Below are positions 17,471-26,432 of a stretch of DNA of 62,528 nucleotides, piece after piece; the first letter of the stretch is position 1, and every line of letters starts with the position of its first letter. The notes under the pieces are model-generated. The model was given only the letters and a program-made list of their open reading frames with translations. It had not been told where the DNA came from and made no database searches. The stretch spans positions 1-62,528 of the forward strand of contig READ01000027.1 in NCBI GenBank assembly GCA_004293675.1, written 5' to 3'. The stretch comes from Betaproteobacteria bacterium. Lineage in GTDB: Bacteria; Pseudomonadota; Gammaproteobacteria; Burkholderiales; Casimicrobiaceae. Made by a program: the position numbers and the translations under genes.

Positions 17471-18430
17471 CTAAGTTTTGTGGAGCACTTGTTCAAGCTG
17501 GCCAACGAACAACGCAGCCACATCAAATCCGGTCTGTTTTTCAATTTCCACAAAACCGGTGGGGCTGGTCACATTAATTTCGGTGACTTTGTCGCCAATG
17601 ACGTCCAAACCCACTAGAAACAGGCCTTCTGGGGCGAGCCGAGCGGCCATGGTTTCGGCGATTTTGCGATCGGTGGCGCTCATTTCGCGGGCCACGGGTT
17701 TGCCGCCGGCAGCCATATTGCCCCGCGTTTCACCCACCATTGGAATGCGCGCCAAGGCGAAGGGCACGACCTGTCCGTTGATCAGAAGAATCCGTTTGTC
17801 GCCATCCACGATCTCGGGCAAATAGCGCTGCGCCATGATGCTTTGCGTGCCGAGCAGGGTGAGGGTTTCGATGATCACGCCCAAATTGGCGTCGTTTTCA
17901 CGAACACGGAAGATTCCGCTGCCACCCATGCCGTCGAGCGGCTTAAAAATAGCGTCTTTATGCAGCGAAACGAAGTCACGAAGCACAGCGGCCGAGCGGG
18001 TCACGATCGTGGGCGCGATCATGTCAGCATGTTTCAAAATCGCCATTTTTTCGTTGTTGTCACGAATAGCTCGCGGCGAGTTAAAGACCCGCGCGCCCTC
18101 CGCTTCAGCCCGCTCAAACAAATACGTGTGGTAGACGTATTCCATACTAAACGGCGGATCTTTGCGCTCGATCACGGCGCTGAAAGCCTTGAGCGGTGTG
18201 GCCTGTGGCTCGCTGGCTTGATACCAATCGTGACCGTGGTCATCGGCTCCGGCAGCCAGCGACACGCTTCGGGCAAAGGCTTGCACCGAACCATCCCGAG
18301 AGAACACATTGCCGGGTTCGATCGCGAACAATTCGTGGCCGCGCTTGGCTGCGGCGCGCATCATGGCAACGCTTGAGTCTTTGTAGGCTTTGAGTTTGTC
18401 GAGCGGATCGACGTGAAACGCGATTTTCAT
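17471..18430 (-). CDS. gshB: Glutathione synthetase
   Basis: GshB is an ATP-grasp ligase that joins gamma-glutamylcysteine and glycine. The 319 aa protein starts MKIAFHVDPLDKLKAYKDSS and shows DPPFSMEYVYHTYLFE (substrate side), the ATP-grasp motifs AIFKPLDGMGGSGIFRV and GDKRILLINGQVVPFALAR, and the C-terminal VGLDVIGDKVTEINVTSPTG with metal ligands. gshA is not adjacent. Downstream lie the EIIA and ptsH genes; a repeat sits upstream. Confidence 0.96.
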   Translation of the reverse strand: MKIAFHVDPLDKLKAYKDSSVAMMRAAAKRGHELFAIEPGNVFSRDGSVQAFARSVSLAAGADDHGHDWYQASEPQATPLKAFSAVIERKDPPFSMEYVYHTYLFERAEAEGARVFNSPRAIRDNNEKMAILKHADMIAPTIVTRSAAVLRDFVSLHKDAIFKPLDGMGGSGIFRVRENDANLGVIIETLTLLGTQSIMAQRYLPEIVDGDKRILLINGQVVPFALARIPMVGETRGNMAAGGKPVAREMSATDRKIAETMAARLAPEGLFLVGLDVIGDKVTEINVTSPTGFVEIEKQTGFDVAALFVGQLEQVLHKT

Positions 18431-18479
18431 GCCGCGAGGATAACAAGCGGCGGAATTGATAGCAGCTGTATTAATAAAT

Positions 18480-18580
18480 GCCGCTTGAAATGGCGACTAT
18501 GGGGCTTTCAAAAGCAATTTCACAAACAACTGAATATTCAACAAAGCCTATATTTCGCGGGGCGTTTACAAAATAAGCTG
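18480..18580 (+). repeat. AT-rich bipartite GCC…GGC repeat, copy d
   Basis: Module 1 is GCC-GCTTGAAAT-GGC at 18480-18494. Module 2 is GCC-TATATTTCGCGG-GGC at 18546-18563. The tail AATAAGCT is at 18572-18579. The GGC ends are 69 bp apart. It lies between gshB and the DUF4124 gene, which point the same way. Confidence 0.72.
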
Positions 18581-18624
18581 TATGACCGCGCTCACGTCGC
18601 CGATAAAACGACGCTGCGAGCGCC

Positions 18625-19323
18625 TTATTTGGCTTTGGTGCGAGCTGGCGTGGCAGCCGATGGCGTTGCGGCCGCTGCCGAGCTCGGCGAACCCGTATTG
18701 GCCTTAGTGTGAGCCGCGATCAAATCAGCCAAACGGGATCGTTCAACGGCGTAGGTTTTGGCCATTTCGCCACGGTCACGAATTTTTTTCGACTCGAATC
18801 CGTTGGTCGCGGCGATGTCGGCGTCCAACAATTTGACATCCGCCGCGAGCTTTGCTGACGGCCCTTTTTTACCGGCTGCGTCAATCTGCTTGCCCAAATC
18901 AGCGCGCTGCGCATTGAGCGCCACGAGCTGCGCGGTGAGCCCCGTAATTTCGGCGTCAAGCACCGCCAGCGCGCGATCTCGAACGCGGTCAAAATCGGCC
19001 AAACTGGTGTAGGTTGACACCAGCGCTTTGTCGCGCCGTTCGCGCTCTTCAACAATCACGCGGGCTTTGCGATCCTCTTCGGCTTTGATCGCGGCAACAC
19101 GGCGCTCCTCTTGTGTTTGCGCGCGCTCGATTTGTCCGCGCACCAAGCCGTCGCTGCCGAGTTGCTTGCGCGCACCGTCGTTGGCCTCGGGCGGCACCGT
19201 GTCGCTGTAGTGCACCTTGCCGTTGGCGTCGGTCCATTTGTAGAGCTGCGCGTGTGCAGCGCCGAATGCAACGATGCACGACAACACCAACGCGATCGTT
19301 CGCGCGCGATTAATTGACACCAT
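18625..19323 (-). CDS. Exported DUF4124 protein with coiled coil
   Basis: A 232 aa envelope protein of unknown function. Residues 1-25 are a signal peptide (core TIALVLSCIVAFGAAHA). The DUF4124 motif follows at once: QLYKWTDANGKVHYSDTVPP. The rest is charged and helical (ERAQTQEERRVAAIKAEEDR and onward), a likely coiled coil, and ends in an Ala/Ser/Pro tail. The start at 19323 gives a normal signal peptide; the in-frame extension to 19365 does not. It overlaps the 3' end of pyrE by 14 bp, so the two are co-transcribed. Confidence 0.87.
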   Translation of the reverse strand: MVSINRARTIALVLSCIVAFGAAHAQLYKWTDANGKVHYSDTVPPEANDGARKQLGSDGLVRGQIERAQTQEERRVAAIKAEEDRKARVIVEERERRDKALVSTYTSLADFDRVRDRALAVLDAEITGLTAQLVALNAQRADLGKQIDAAGKKGPSAKLAADVKLLDADIAATNGFESKKIRDRGEMAKTYAVERSRLADLIAAHTKANTGSPSSAAAATPSAATPARTKAK

Positions 19324-19960
19324 ACTGCGCTCGATATTGTTCGATTTTGGGTTGATGGGCGGCAAGCGCCGGATCGGCGGACACCAAAGCCATCACGTCA
19401 TTGAGCGTAGCAATAGCGATTACGGGAATGTTGTATTCGAGCTGCACCTGTTGCACAGCGGATTGCTCACCGGTTCCGCGCTCCATCCGGTCAACCATCA
19501 CCAAAACGCCCGCTGGGGTTGCGCCATGCTCGCGAATGATCGCTACCGATTCACGAACGCTAGTACCCGCCGTAACGACGTCATCAACAATGACTACGCG
19601 ACCTGTTAACGGCGCGCCGACGATGAGCCCACCTTCACCGTGGTCTTTCGCCTCTTTACGATTGAAGGCGTACGGCACGTTGTGCCCTTTTGCGGCAAGT
19701 CCGATGGCCAAGGTTGACACCAGCGGAATGCCTTTGTAGGCAGGACCGTAGACCATGTCAAAGCTCAACTGCGCGGCGGAAAGCGCATCAGAGAAAAATC
19801 CCCCCAATGCCCCCAAAGCCGCGCCCGTATTGAATTGCCCGCTGTTAAAGAAATACGGCGACAAGCGCCCCGACTTAGTTTTGAATTCGCCAAAACGAAG
19901 TGCATCGCACGCCAGCGCGAACTTCAAAAAATCTTGACGAAAGGTCTCACTTGAACTCAT
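19310..19960 (-). CDS. pyrE: Orotate phosphoribosyltransferase
   Basis: PyrE makes orotidine 5'-phosphate from orotate and PRPP in pyrimidine synthesis. The 216 aa enzyme shows TKSGRLSPYFFNSGQF, the MVYGPAYKGIPL segment, AFNRKEAKDHGEGG (catalytic flexible loop) and the PRPP loop VVIVDDVVTAGTS. It is divergent from xth across 96 bp, an arrangement frequent in proteobacteria. Confidence 0.96.
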   Translation of the reverse strand: MSSSETFRQDFLKFALACDALRFGEFKTKSGRLSPYFFNSGQFNTGAALGALGGFFSDALSAAQLSFDMVYGPAYKGIPLVSTLAIGLAAKGHNVPYAFNRKEAKDHGEGGLIVGAPLTGRVVIVDDVVTAGTSVRESVAIIREHGATPAGVLVMVDRMERGTGEQSAVQQVQLEYNIPVIAIATLNDVMALVSADPALAAHQPKIEQYRAQYGVN

Positions 19961-20056
19961 AAACGGTAATGTGCAAGAACTGCGCCCGTGCTCGGTCGCC
20001 GCTTCATAGACAATGATGGAATTACTCTATTTTCCTCTGCATCGAGGCAACACGCA

Positions 20057-20830
20057 ATGCGCATCGTCACCCTCAACACCAATGGCATACGCTCCGCTCA
20101 CAGCAAAGGCTTGGCCGAGTGGCTGCAAAAACTTCGTGCGTGGGATGTGCTGTGCGTGCAGGAACTCAAAGCCAACGTTGAAGACGTACCCGAGGCATTG
20201 CACGTCGTCAAAAAGGCGCAAGGGCATTTTTTCTCTGCTGAGAAGAAGGGCTACTCGGGCACGGGGCTCTGGACGAAACACAAAGCCAACATCACCCGGG
20301 GCTTCGGCGTCGAAGAATTCGATCGCGAAGGCCGCTACCTTGAAGCCGACTTCGGCAAACTCGCCGTCGTGTCGCTCTACCTACCGTCGGGCGCAGCCGG
20401 GCCCGAACGCCAAGCCAGCAAAGACCGCTTTTTACAAGCCTTTCCGGCGCACTTAAAAAAGCTAAAAAGCTGCGGCAAAGAAATCGTGATCTGCGGCGAT
20501 TTCAACATCGCGCACAAAGAAATCGACCTGAAAAATTACAAATCCAACAAGAAAAATTCCGGATTCTTGCCGCATGAGCGCCAATGGCTCACGCACGTGT
20601 TCGACGAACTGGGCTTCATCGATGTGTTCCGCACGCTAGACCCGCGCCCCGAGCAATACACCTGGTGGAGCAATCGAGGCAACGCCTACGCCAACAACGT
20701 AGGCTGGCGACTCGATTACCAGATCGCCACGCCGGGAATCGCTGCGACCGCAACGAAAGCAACCATCTACTTGGACGAGAAGTTTTCGGATCATGCGCCT
20801 TTGATTGTTGATTATGAGTTTGCGGTATGA
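20057..20830 (+). CDS. xth: Exodeoxyribonuclease III / AP endonuclease
   Basis: A 257 aa base-excision repair enzyme that cuts at abasic sites and has 3'-5' exonuclease activity. Motifs in order: TLNTNGIRSA, CVQELKA (metal-binding Glu), YSGTGLWTK, VSLYLPSG, ICGDFNIAHKEIDLKN (catalytic Asp/Asn) and KFSDHAPLIVDYEF (catalytic Asp-His). The start at 20057 gives MRIVTLNTNG, the usual N-terminus; the frame to 19988 is upstream leader. Confidence 0.95.
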   Translation: MRIVTLNTNGIRSAHSKGLAEWLQKLRAWDVLCVQELKANVEDVPEALHVVKKAQGHFFSAEKKGYSGTGLWTKHKANITRGFGVEEFDREGRYLEADFGKLAVVSLYLPSGAAGPERQASKDRFLQAFPAHLKKLKSCGKEIVICGDFNIAHKEIDLKNYKSNKKNSGFLPHERQWLTHVFDELGFIDVFRTLDPRPEQYTWWSNRGNAYANNVGWRLDYQIATPGIAATATKATIYLDEKFSDHAPLIVDYEFAV

Positions 20831-20855
20831 ACGATCCGCGCGGCGCGATTGAATT

Positions 20856-20905
20856 CCCTCGCCCGCAGGCGGGAGAGGGTGCCCGACAGGGCGGGTGAGG
20901 GTGCT
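20856..20905. repeat. GC-rich palindromic repeat
   Basis: CCCTCGCCCGCAGGCGGGAG is a near-perfect hairpin, followed by AGGGTGCCCGACAGGGCGGG and TGAGGGTG. It is a copy of the GGGAGAGGG-type family. It lies between the converging xth and acetyltransferase genes and may serve as a terminator-like structure. The nearby ACGCGAAGCGTCAAA (about 20919-20933) recurs inverted at 22836-22850. Confidence 0.65.
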
Positions 20906-20925
20906 GGTAGTCCACACGCGAAGCG

Positions 20926-21414
20926 TCAAAAATCGCTCGCCGCAATCAGACGCTTCATGACGAAGAGCGTTTGCATCTGCCCAAAACGGATGAACTCGCG
21001 CACTGATTTGAAGCCAAGCGCTTGCAGCAGGTGAACAGAGCGAGTGTTGATTGACTGCGTCTCTGCCACGACTCGATCAAAGCCCAATTTCCAAGCTTCG
21101 TCGACTGCTGCCGCAACCGCAGCCCTGGCGATCCCCAAACCTTGAGCGTCCGGCCTGAGCACAAACGAAATCTCAACGTCTTCGCCGTCGTGGTGTCTGT
21201 CCAAGCTTACGAAACCAACAGGCAAGTCCGAGCCGGGTCGGATCATCACCCAAGCTGGAAACTCGCGATCCAGAGCGGCCAATCCTTGTGCACAATTTTG
21301 GGCTTGCACATCATCACGTGGACCGCCAAGGAATAGGCGGACGCTGGAATCTGTGAAAAGATATGCGAGCGCAGGGACGTCCTCGTTTTTTGGTCTTCGT
21401 AGTGGTGGTTTCAT
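20926..21414 (-). CDS. GNAT-family N-acetyltransferase (RimJ/RimL-like)
   Basis: A 162 aa acetyltransferase. The sequence shows the start LRRPKNEDVPALAYLFTD, VSLDRHHDGEDVEISFVLRP (core beta strands), the acetyl-CoA loop AQGLGIARAAVAAAVDEA, and NTRSVHLLQALGFKSV. The pattern resembles RimJ/RimL-type enzymes that modify protein N-termini or small amines, but the substrate is not predictable. It is the last of three tandem GNAT genes. Confidence 0.85.
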   Translation of the reverse strand: MKPPLRRPKNEDVPALAYLFTDSSVRLFLGGPRDDVQAQNCAQGLAALDREFPAWVMIRPGSDLPVGFVSLDRHHDGEDVEISFVLRPDAQGLGIARAAVAAAVDEAWKLGFDRVVAETQSINTRSVHLLQALGFKSVREFIRFGQMQTLFVMKRLIAASDF

Positions 21415-21483
21415 ACGATGAACTTGATCTGGGAAGTATCGATTCAGAGGGGAAAATATTCGCGGTGCGAGTTAACTGCTGCC

Positions 21484-21945
21484 TCAAAAGAGCGATGGCG
21501 AGTCGGCCGTCCTCGCTGGTCTCACCGCCAAGTAGTGAATCTCGTTCTCGGCCACCACTTTGAAACCGTATCGCCGATAGAGGGAGCCAACGGGGTTCCA
21601 TTTCAAGAACTCAAGTCGCGTTTCGAGTGAGCGCGTGTCGGCTTGCGCAAGTACATCGCGCAACACCTTGCTTCCGATCCCTTGACCGTGATGCTTTCCA
21701 AGAATGTAGAACTCACCGAAACGAAGGTGGGTCGCTTCCCAATCGAGGGCCACCGTGCCGATGCGGTCCGAATCACAACAAATGATGTACCAAGTACGTT
21801 CTGCCCAGCGCTTCGAATGATGGCCCATTTGGAAATCTTCATCCCAAGCCCACTTGGTGACGATGTGTGGCCCCATAGCATCACGCTTCACTTCAAAAGC
21901 AAAGTCGATCTCGTCAGATCGCGCGGGGCGAAGGAAGGGGTTCAT
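21484..21945 (-). CDS. GNAT-family N-acetyltransferase
   Basis: A 153 aa acetyltransferase with MNPFLRPARSDEIDFAFEVK at the N-terminus, a FGEFYILGKHHGQGIGSKVL segment that holds the strand and acetyl-CoA pyrophosphate loop, and NPVGSLYRRYGFKVVAENE. The start follows the preceding GNAT stop by 17 bp, so they are probably co-transcribed. The specificity is unknown. Confidence 0.85.
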   Translation of the reverse strand: MNPFLRPARSDEIDFAFEVKRDAMGPHIVTKWAWDEDFQMGHHSKRWAERTWYIICCDSDRIGTVALDWEATHLRFGEFYILGKHHGQGIGSKVLRDVLAQADTRSLETRLEFLKWNPVGSLYRRYGFKVVAENEIHYLAVRPARTADSPSLF

Positions 21946-21962
21946 GCAAATATCTTAGCGAC

Positions 21963-22460
21963 TTATGCAAGTTGCTTACTCAAAACAACACTACGGTAAA
22001 CCTTACCTCGCCACTGAACCCAGCCGACGTGACGGTAACCATGGCGGGTGTAGAGATCGATTAGATGCGTGGCCTGCTCGGCGGTATCCATCGCGAGTTC
22101 GCGAAAGCCTGATTTCATCGCCCATTGCTCCGCTCGCGCGAGCAACATGCGACCAACGCCTGTGCCTTGGTGATTGGGATCGACGGCGAACTGGTGTGCG
22201 GCTGCAACACCGGGCTTCGTAAAGTACTCGCAGTCATTGTCCGCATAGGTGGGTTGCACGACGATTGTCCCGACCAACCTGTCGTGCTCGGTGACAACAA
22301 AGCAATGACCGCCTCGAATACGCTCGGCGGTGACCTCAGGCGTTTGGTCCACCGCGGTGTAGTTGAGCCCCATTTTCCCGAGACGCGCATACGCACGATG
22401 GAGCAACAGCGTGAGTTCATCGATTGAATCTGACGCTTGGAGAGAGCGAATTCGCGGCAT
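21963..22460 (-). CDS. GNAT-family N-acetyltransferase
   Basis: A 165 aa acetyltransferase: MPRIRSLQASDSIDELTLLL, FVVTEHDRLVGTIVVQP, the acetyl-CoA loop DPNHQGTGVGRMLLARAEQW and LIDLYTRHGYRHVGWVQW. I chose the ATG at 22460, because the open frame upstream to 22670 is Arg/Cys-rich and runs through a dispersed repeat. It is the first gene of the three-GNAT cluster. Confidence 0.85.
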   Translation of the reverse strand: MPRIRSLQASDSIDELTLLLHRAYARLGKMGLNYTAVDQTPEVTAERIRGGHCFVVTEHDRLVGTIVVQPTYADNDCEYFTKPGVAAAHQFAVDPNHQGTGVGRMLLARAEQWAMKSGFRELAMDTAEQATHLIDLYTRHGYRHVGWVQWRGKVYRSVVLSKQLA

Positions 22461-22616
22461 GAGCTTAGCGGCGGGGAAAGATTTATCGACGAATTCGATG
22501 ATATCGCGCGCGCCTCGAGGATGAGCTGCCTGTAGTCGCTTGCACCCGTCCCGAGCCGGGCAGCGTTGTGCGGCCGTAGATGCGTCTCCGGCACACACTG
22601 TGCGAAGCGATAGAGA

Positions 22617-22850
22617 ATCCGTTCGTGGTGAGCCCGTCGAACCATGAACGCGAGACCTATCAAAACCCAAGACCTCTGCTCAGCAACCTCGCGCTCGACA
22701 TAACTTCACAATCGGTCATTCCCGCCCCTCGGCGAGCTCAGATTTTGTTCCTGTCGCAGCAGCAGGATGGTGCCCTCATCGCGGACGGCGATAGAAGCGC
22801 CTTCATGGTTCGACAAGCTCACCACGAACGGATATTTGACGCTTCGCGTT
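22617..22850. repeat. Inverted pair of a GTTCGTGGTGAGC…GTCGAACCATGAA repeat
   Basis: The arm at 22617-22650 and the arm at 22802-22833 are inverted copies of about 32 bp that differ at only two bases (CC against TT in the centre), with about 150 bp between them. Repeats with this core are scattered in many beta- and gammaproteobacterial genomes. The whole 22461-22894 gap otherwise holds no gene that I can support; the promoter of the ABC-F gene must lie in its right end. Confidence 0.75.
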
Positions 22851-22894
22851 AGGATTGCAAACGTCCTTTTGCTGCACCACGGCAAAATAGAGGC

Positions 22895-24901
22895 ATGCTT
22901 CGTTTAATTGACCTCACCCTCGCCCGCGGTTCTGTGCCTCTGATTGAGCGCGCTACTTTGACTATCAATCCGGGGCGGCATGTTGGGATTGTGGGGGCAA
23001 ACGGGGCGGGGAAATCGACCCTCTTCGCAGCGCTGCGAGGCTTGCTGACTGCGGAGCGTGGCGATATTGCGATGCCCAACGGGTGGGTGATTGCGCATGT
23101 GGCGCAGGAGACGCCACCGAGTGACAAAACGGCGCTCGAATATGCGCTCGATGGTGATGTGGAATTGCGTGAGGTTGAGGCGCAGCTCGCCGCTGAAAAC
23201 GAACACCCTAACGCTGATGCGTCAAAACACGGCGAAATCTTGGCGCATTTGTACTCGCATTTAGAGACGATTGGCGGTTACGCGGCACCGGCGCGAGCGG
23301 CGGAGTTGCTCGCTGGTTTGGGTTTCGAGCATGCGATGCAAAGCCGTGCGGTGGCTGAGTTTTCCGGCGGCTGGCGGATGCGGCTCAATTTGGCGCAGGC
23401 GCTGATGTGTCGCAGTGACTTGTTGCTGCTTGATGAGCCGACGAACCATTTGGATTTGGATGCGGTGCTGTGGATCGAGGATTGGCTGTCTCGCTACACC
23501 GGCACGCTGTTGGTGATTACGCATGATCGCGATTTCATTGATCGTGTGTCGGATCAGATTTTGTTTTTTGACACGAGTAACCCCAAAGCGCCCGCAAAAC
23601 TCAAGCTCTACACCGGGAACTACGAGAGCTTTGAGGCGCAACGCACGGTGGAGTTTGAGGTGCAGCAGGGTGCGTTTGAAAAACAGCAGCGCACGATCAA
23701 GCATTTGGAATCGTTCATCACGCGATTCAAGGCCAAGGCGACCAAAGCTGCGCAGGCGCAAAGCCGGATGAAAGCGCTCGAGAAATTGGAGCGAATTTCA
23801 GCAGCGCATGTGGATTCGCCATTCACGTTTTCATTCCGAAAGCCCGAAGGCGAGCCGCGACAGTTACTCAAATTCGACAACGTGTCGCTTGGCTATGACG
23901 ATAAAGACATTCTGGAGAACGTAAAGTTTTCATTGCTGCCGAATTCGCGCATTGGTTTGCTCGGCAAAAATGGTGCGGGTAAATCGACGTTGGTGAAAGC
24001 GATTGCGGGTGAGCTACTGGAGCGAACCGGAGAGCGGGTTGAAGGCCAACACCTAAAAATCGCGTATTTTGCGCAGCACCAATTGGAGCAGCTCCGAAAC
24101 GATGAATCAGCGCTGTGGCATTTGGATCAACTTGATAAGCAGTTGACCGAAACGCGAGGTTACACGAGGGCTCGCGAGCAGGAGCAGCGAAATTTCTTGG
24201 GTGGATTTGATTTCCGCGGTGATCGGGTGAGCGAGCCAGTCGGCGTGTTTTCAGGCGGTGAGCGGGCGCGGCTCGTGTTGGCGCTGTTGGTTTACGAACG
24301 GCCAAATTTGTTGCTTCTTGACGAACCGACCAACCACCTCGATATGGAAATGCGCCAAGCGTTGACGCTCGCCCTGCAGGACTATGAGGGTGCGCTGGTG
24401 GTTGTGGCCCACGACCGACACATTTTGCGCGCGTGTTGCGATGAACTCTGGTTGGTAGCCGACAGCACGGTGAAGCCGTTTGACGGCGATCTGGATGACT
24501 ACCGTGATTGGCTGCGCGAGCAGCGAACGAAGCCCGCGAAGGACAAGGCGATCGCCGCCAAAGAGAAGGCTGCGGCCGTTGCGGCGGAGAAGTTGGCGGT
24601 TGAAGTCATCGCCACAGCAAAGAAGCCGGATCGTCGCGAAGACGCAGAAGAGCGGCAACGGTTGGCAAACCTTCGGCGACCGCTGCAAAAGCGCATTGAC
24701 GCGATTGAAAAGGAGCTAGGCAAGCTCACCCTTAATCGCGACGCCCTCGATGCGTGGCTGGCCTCTGAGGCCGCCTATGCGCCCGAGAATGCTGCTGACC
24801 TCGGCACAAAAACCCGAGAGCGCGGTGAGCTGGCCGCAAAGATCGCCGTGATCGAGACGGAGTGGATGGAAAAGCAAGACGAGCTGCAGTGGGTGCGCTA
24901 G
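22895..24901 (+). CDS. yheS: ABC-F family ATPase (YheS-like)
   Basis: A soluble ATPase with two ABC domains and no membrane segment. ABC-F proteins act on ribosomes during translation or, in some families, give antibiotic protection. Walker A motifs are GANGAGKST (about 29-37) and GKNGAGKST (about 355). Signatures are FSGGWRMRLNLAQAL and FSGGERARLVLAL, and Walker B is LLLLDEPTNHLD in both. The linker after domain 1 is highly charged. The C-terminal extension (about 555-668, QKRIDAIEKELGKL) is a coiled coil as in YheS. The 668 aa length fits YheS. GAGG lies just before the ATG. Confidence 0.9.
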   Translation: MLRLIDLTLARGSVPLIERATLTINPGRHVGIVGANGAGKSTLFAALRGLLTAERGDIAMPNGWVIAHVAQETPPSDKTALEYALDGDVELREVEAQLAAENEHPNADASKHGEILAHLYSHLETIGGYAAPARAAELLAGLGFEHAMQSRAVAEFSGGWRMRLNLAQALMCRSDLLLLDEPTNHLDLDAVLWIEDWLSRYTGTLLVITHDRDFIDRVSDQILFFDTSNPKAPAKLKLYTGNYESFEAQRTVEFEVQQGAFEKQQRTIKHLESFITRFKAKATKAAQAQSRMKALEKLERISAAHVDSPFTFSFRKPEGEPRQLLKFDNVSLGYDDKDILENVKFSLLPNSRIGLLGKNGAGKSTLVKAIAGELLERTGERVEGQHLKIAYFAQHQLEQLRNDESALWHLDQLDKQLTETRGYTRAREQEQRNFLGGFDFRGDRVSEPVGVFSGGERARLVLALLVYERPNLLLLDEPTNHLDMEMRQALTLALQDYEGALVVVAHDRHILRACCDELWLVADSTVKPFDGDLDDYRDWLREQRTKPAKDKAIAAKEKAAAVAAEKLAVEVIATAKKPDRREDAEERQRLANLRRPLQKRIDAIEKELGKLTLNRDALDAWLASEAAYAPENAADLGTKTRERGELAAKIAVIETEWMEKQDELQWVR

Positions 24902-24971
24902 CCGTTATCTGGCGCAGCCATTTGAGAACGTCCGCAACGTCCTGCACCAAGTTAACGCTACTGATCTCGGC

Positions 24972-26159
24972 TTACTTACCGCAGTCGTAAATCCACTTTG
25001 CAAGCGCCATCCACATCAATTCAACCGGGCCGCGCTGGTGACCACTCGCTAACCAGGCCCGCGCGAATCCGGACAGCAGGATGAAGCTCAACAGCGCAAC
25101 AAGCGAGTACATCGCGCGCCCCATGTCGCCGTGCCAACCGATCAGACTGTCGTTGAACACAATAGCGAAGATCAACGATTGGCCAAAAAACTGCGTGAGC
25201 GGCGTGCGACCGGCGGCGATAAAGAAACTGCGGAGGGCCGCGATGCGGTCGATGCGCCATGCGCGGGCAATCGAGAGCAAAACTACCGCGCTTCCGGCCA
25301 TCGTCAGAGGTGCGGCGAGGCTATGAATGCTATTGGCTTGCGGCACATACGAAAGGTAGTCCCACGCGCCGCGCTGGGCGGCGACTAGCTCCATCAGACT
25401 TCCCACCATCAATGCAGCCCATCCCAGTTGTATCCATGTTTTTGCAGCAACCTCGCCTTTGAGCCAGCGCTCGAAGTCGCCGCTCTGACCCAGCCAAAGC
25501 CCAATCAGCACGAGCACCCAAACGTCGGGGATAAGGGTCTGCGAAATGCCAGCGAAGAGAAACTCTTTGAGGTGCATCGCCAGCGCAGCCCCGACCGTCG
25601 GCGCGGCGAACGAGGAGGCGGCGGCGGGCATTGATTCCACTTGGTCGCCGCCACTGGCGTAGCCGAAGACCATCCCAACAGTGAGCAACAGACTCAGCCC
25701 AACGGCAACCTCAATCCACGCCTTGAGCCGCTGCGCGTCCTTCGGCCAACGCGCCAAGATCAGCAAGACAATCAATCCGTAGCTGGCGACAATTTCGCCG
25801 GGCCAAAGCAGTAGCCCGTGCGCTACGCCAAGTAAGCAGAGTGCGATATAGCGGGATCGCAATTGGCTCAACGCGCTCGCTGGGTTCTCCGGAACCTCGC
25901 CAGCCAGGCGCCGCCATTGCAGCGCCACGCCCACGCCCAACAAAAAAGCCAGCACTGGGACCGCACGATGAGCGAACAGCATGCCAACGACGTATTCGGC
26001 CATCACGTCTAGCCCACTCGTCGCCAGGTCAAGCGAGTAATGGTTCATCCAGCCCCGAGCGATGGCGTGAACGTTGATCATCGCCACGCCCAGCAACGCC
26101 ATACCGCGAGCCAAATCCATGGCGTCATAACGTTCAAGTGCTGCGGAGTCGGTCATCAT
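24972..26159 (-). CDS. DUF418 multi-pass membrane protein (YeiB-like)
   Basis: A 395 aa membrane protein of unknown function. It begins RYDAMDLARGMALLGVAMIN, the typical start of the DUF418/heparan-alpha-glucosaminide acetyltransferase-like fold, and then has about ten hydrophobic helices. The conserved C-terminal part AAGRTPLTQFFGQSLIFAIV (about 320-340) and GPVELMWMALAKW identify DUF418. The first of two adjacent ATGs (26159/26156) was taken; the longer frame to 26210 is not conserved. It faces away from rnpB across 281 bp that hold repeat copy e. Confidence 0.87.
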   Translation of the reverse strand: MMTDSAALERYDAMDLARGMALLGVAMINVHAIARGWMNHYSLDLATSGLDVMAEYVVGMLFAHRAVPVLAFLLGVGVALQWRRLAGEVPENPASALSQLRSRYIALCLLGVAHGLLLWPGEIVASYGLIVLLILARWPKDAQRLKAWIEVAVGLSLLLTVGMVFGYASGGDQVESMPAAASSFAAPTVGAALAMHLKEFLFAGISQTLIPDVWVLVLIGLWLGQSGDFERWLKGEVAAKTWIQLGWAALMVGSLMELVAAQRGAWDYLSYVPQANSIHSLAAPLTMAGSAVVLLSIARAWRIDRIAALRSFFIAAGRTPLTQFFGQSLIFAIVFNDSLIGWHGDMGRAMYSLVALLSFILLSGFARAWLASGHQRGPVELMWMALAKWIYDCGK

Positions 26160-26295
26160 GGGCAGGCATTGTGCCGCAGCGCCCAGCGCTGGGCTCGTGC
26201 GTGAGCGCAAGGCAGCGGTTTAACCGAGCGCCTTTCCTGCGGCTACAGTCGGCCCGGTGTGATTGCAGAATGTACATGTAGCTTTTTCTTTAAAC

Positions 26296-26396
26296 GCCAT
26301 TGGTAATATGGTGTTCGATGAAATTTTGTTTATTTATGGAACAAGTTAAAAATGCCTTGTATTTCAATAGATATATGGCTTTTAATGAAAAAGCTT
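26296..26396 (+). repeat. AT-rich bipartite GCC…GGC repeat, copy e
   Basis: Module 1 is GCC-ATTGGTAATAT-GGT at 26296-26312 (last base altered). Module 2 runs from GCC at 26354 to GGC at 26377-26379 and is longer than usual (26 bp, core TATTTCAATAGATATAT). The tail AAGCTT is at 26391-26396. The distance between the two right ends is 67 bp, as in other copies. It ends 31 bp before the rnpB -10 box. Confidence 0.65.
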
Positions 26397-26426
26397 ATAA
26401 ATCGTGGCCGTTGTGATGACTACGCC

Positions 26427-26432
26427 TAAAAT
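26427..26432 (+). promoter_or_regulatory. Candidate -10 box of rnpB
   Basis: TAAAAT lies 8 bases before the expected 5' end of the RNase P RNA at 26441. No strong -35 box is visible; the sequence 17 bp upstream lies at the right edge of repeat copy e. Confidence 0.5.
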
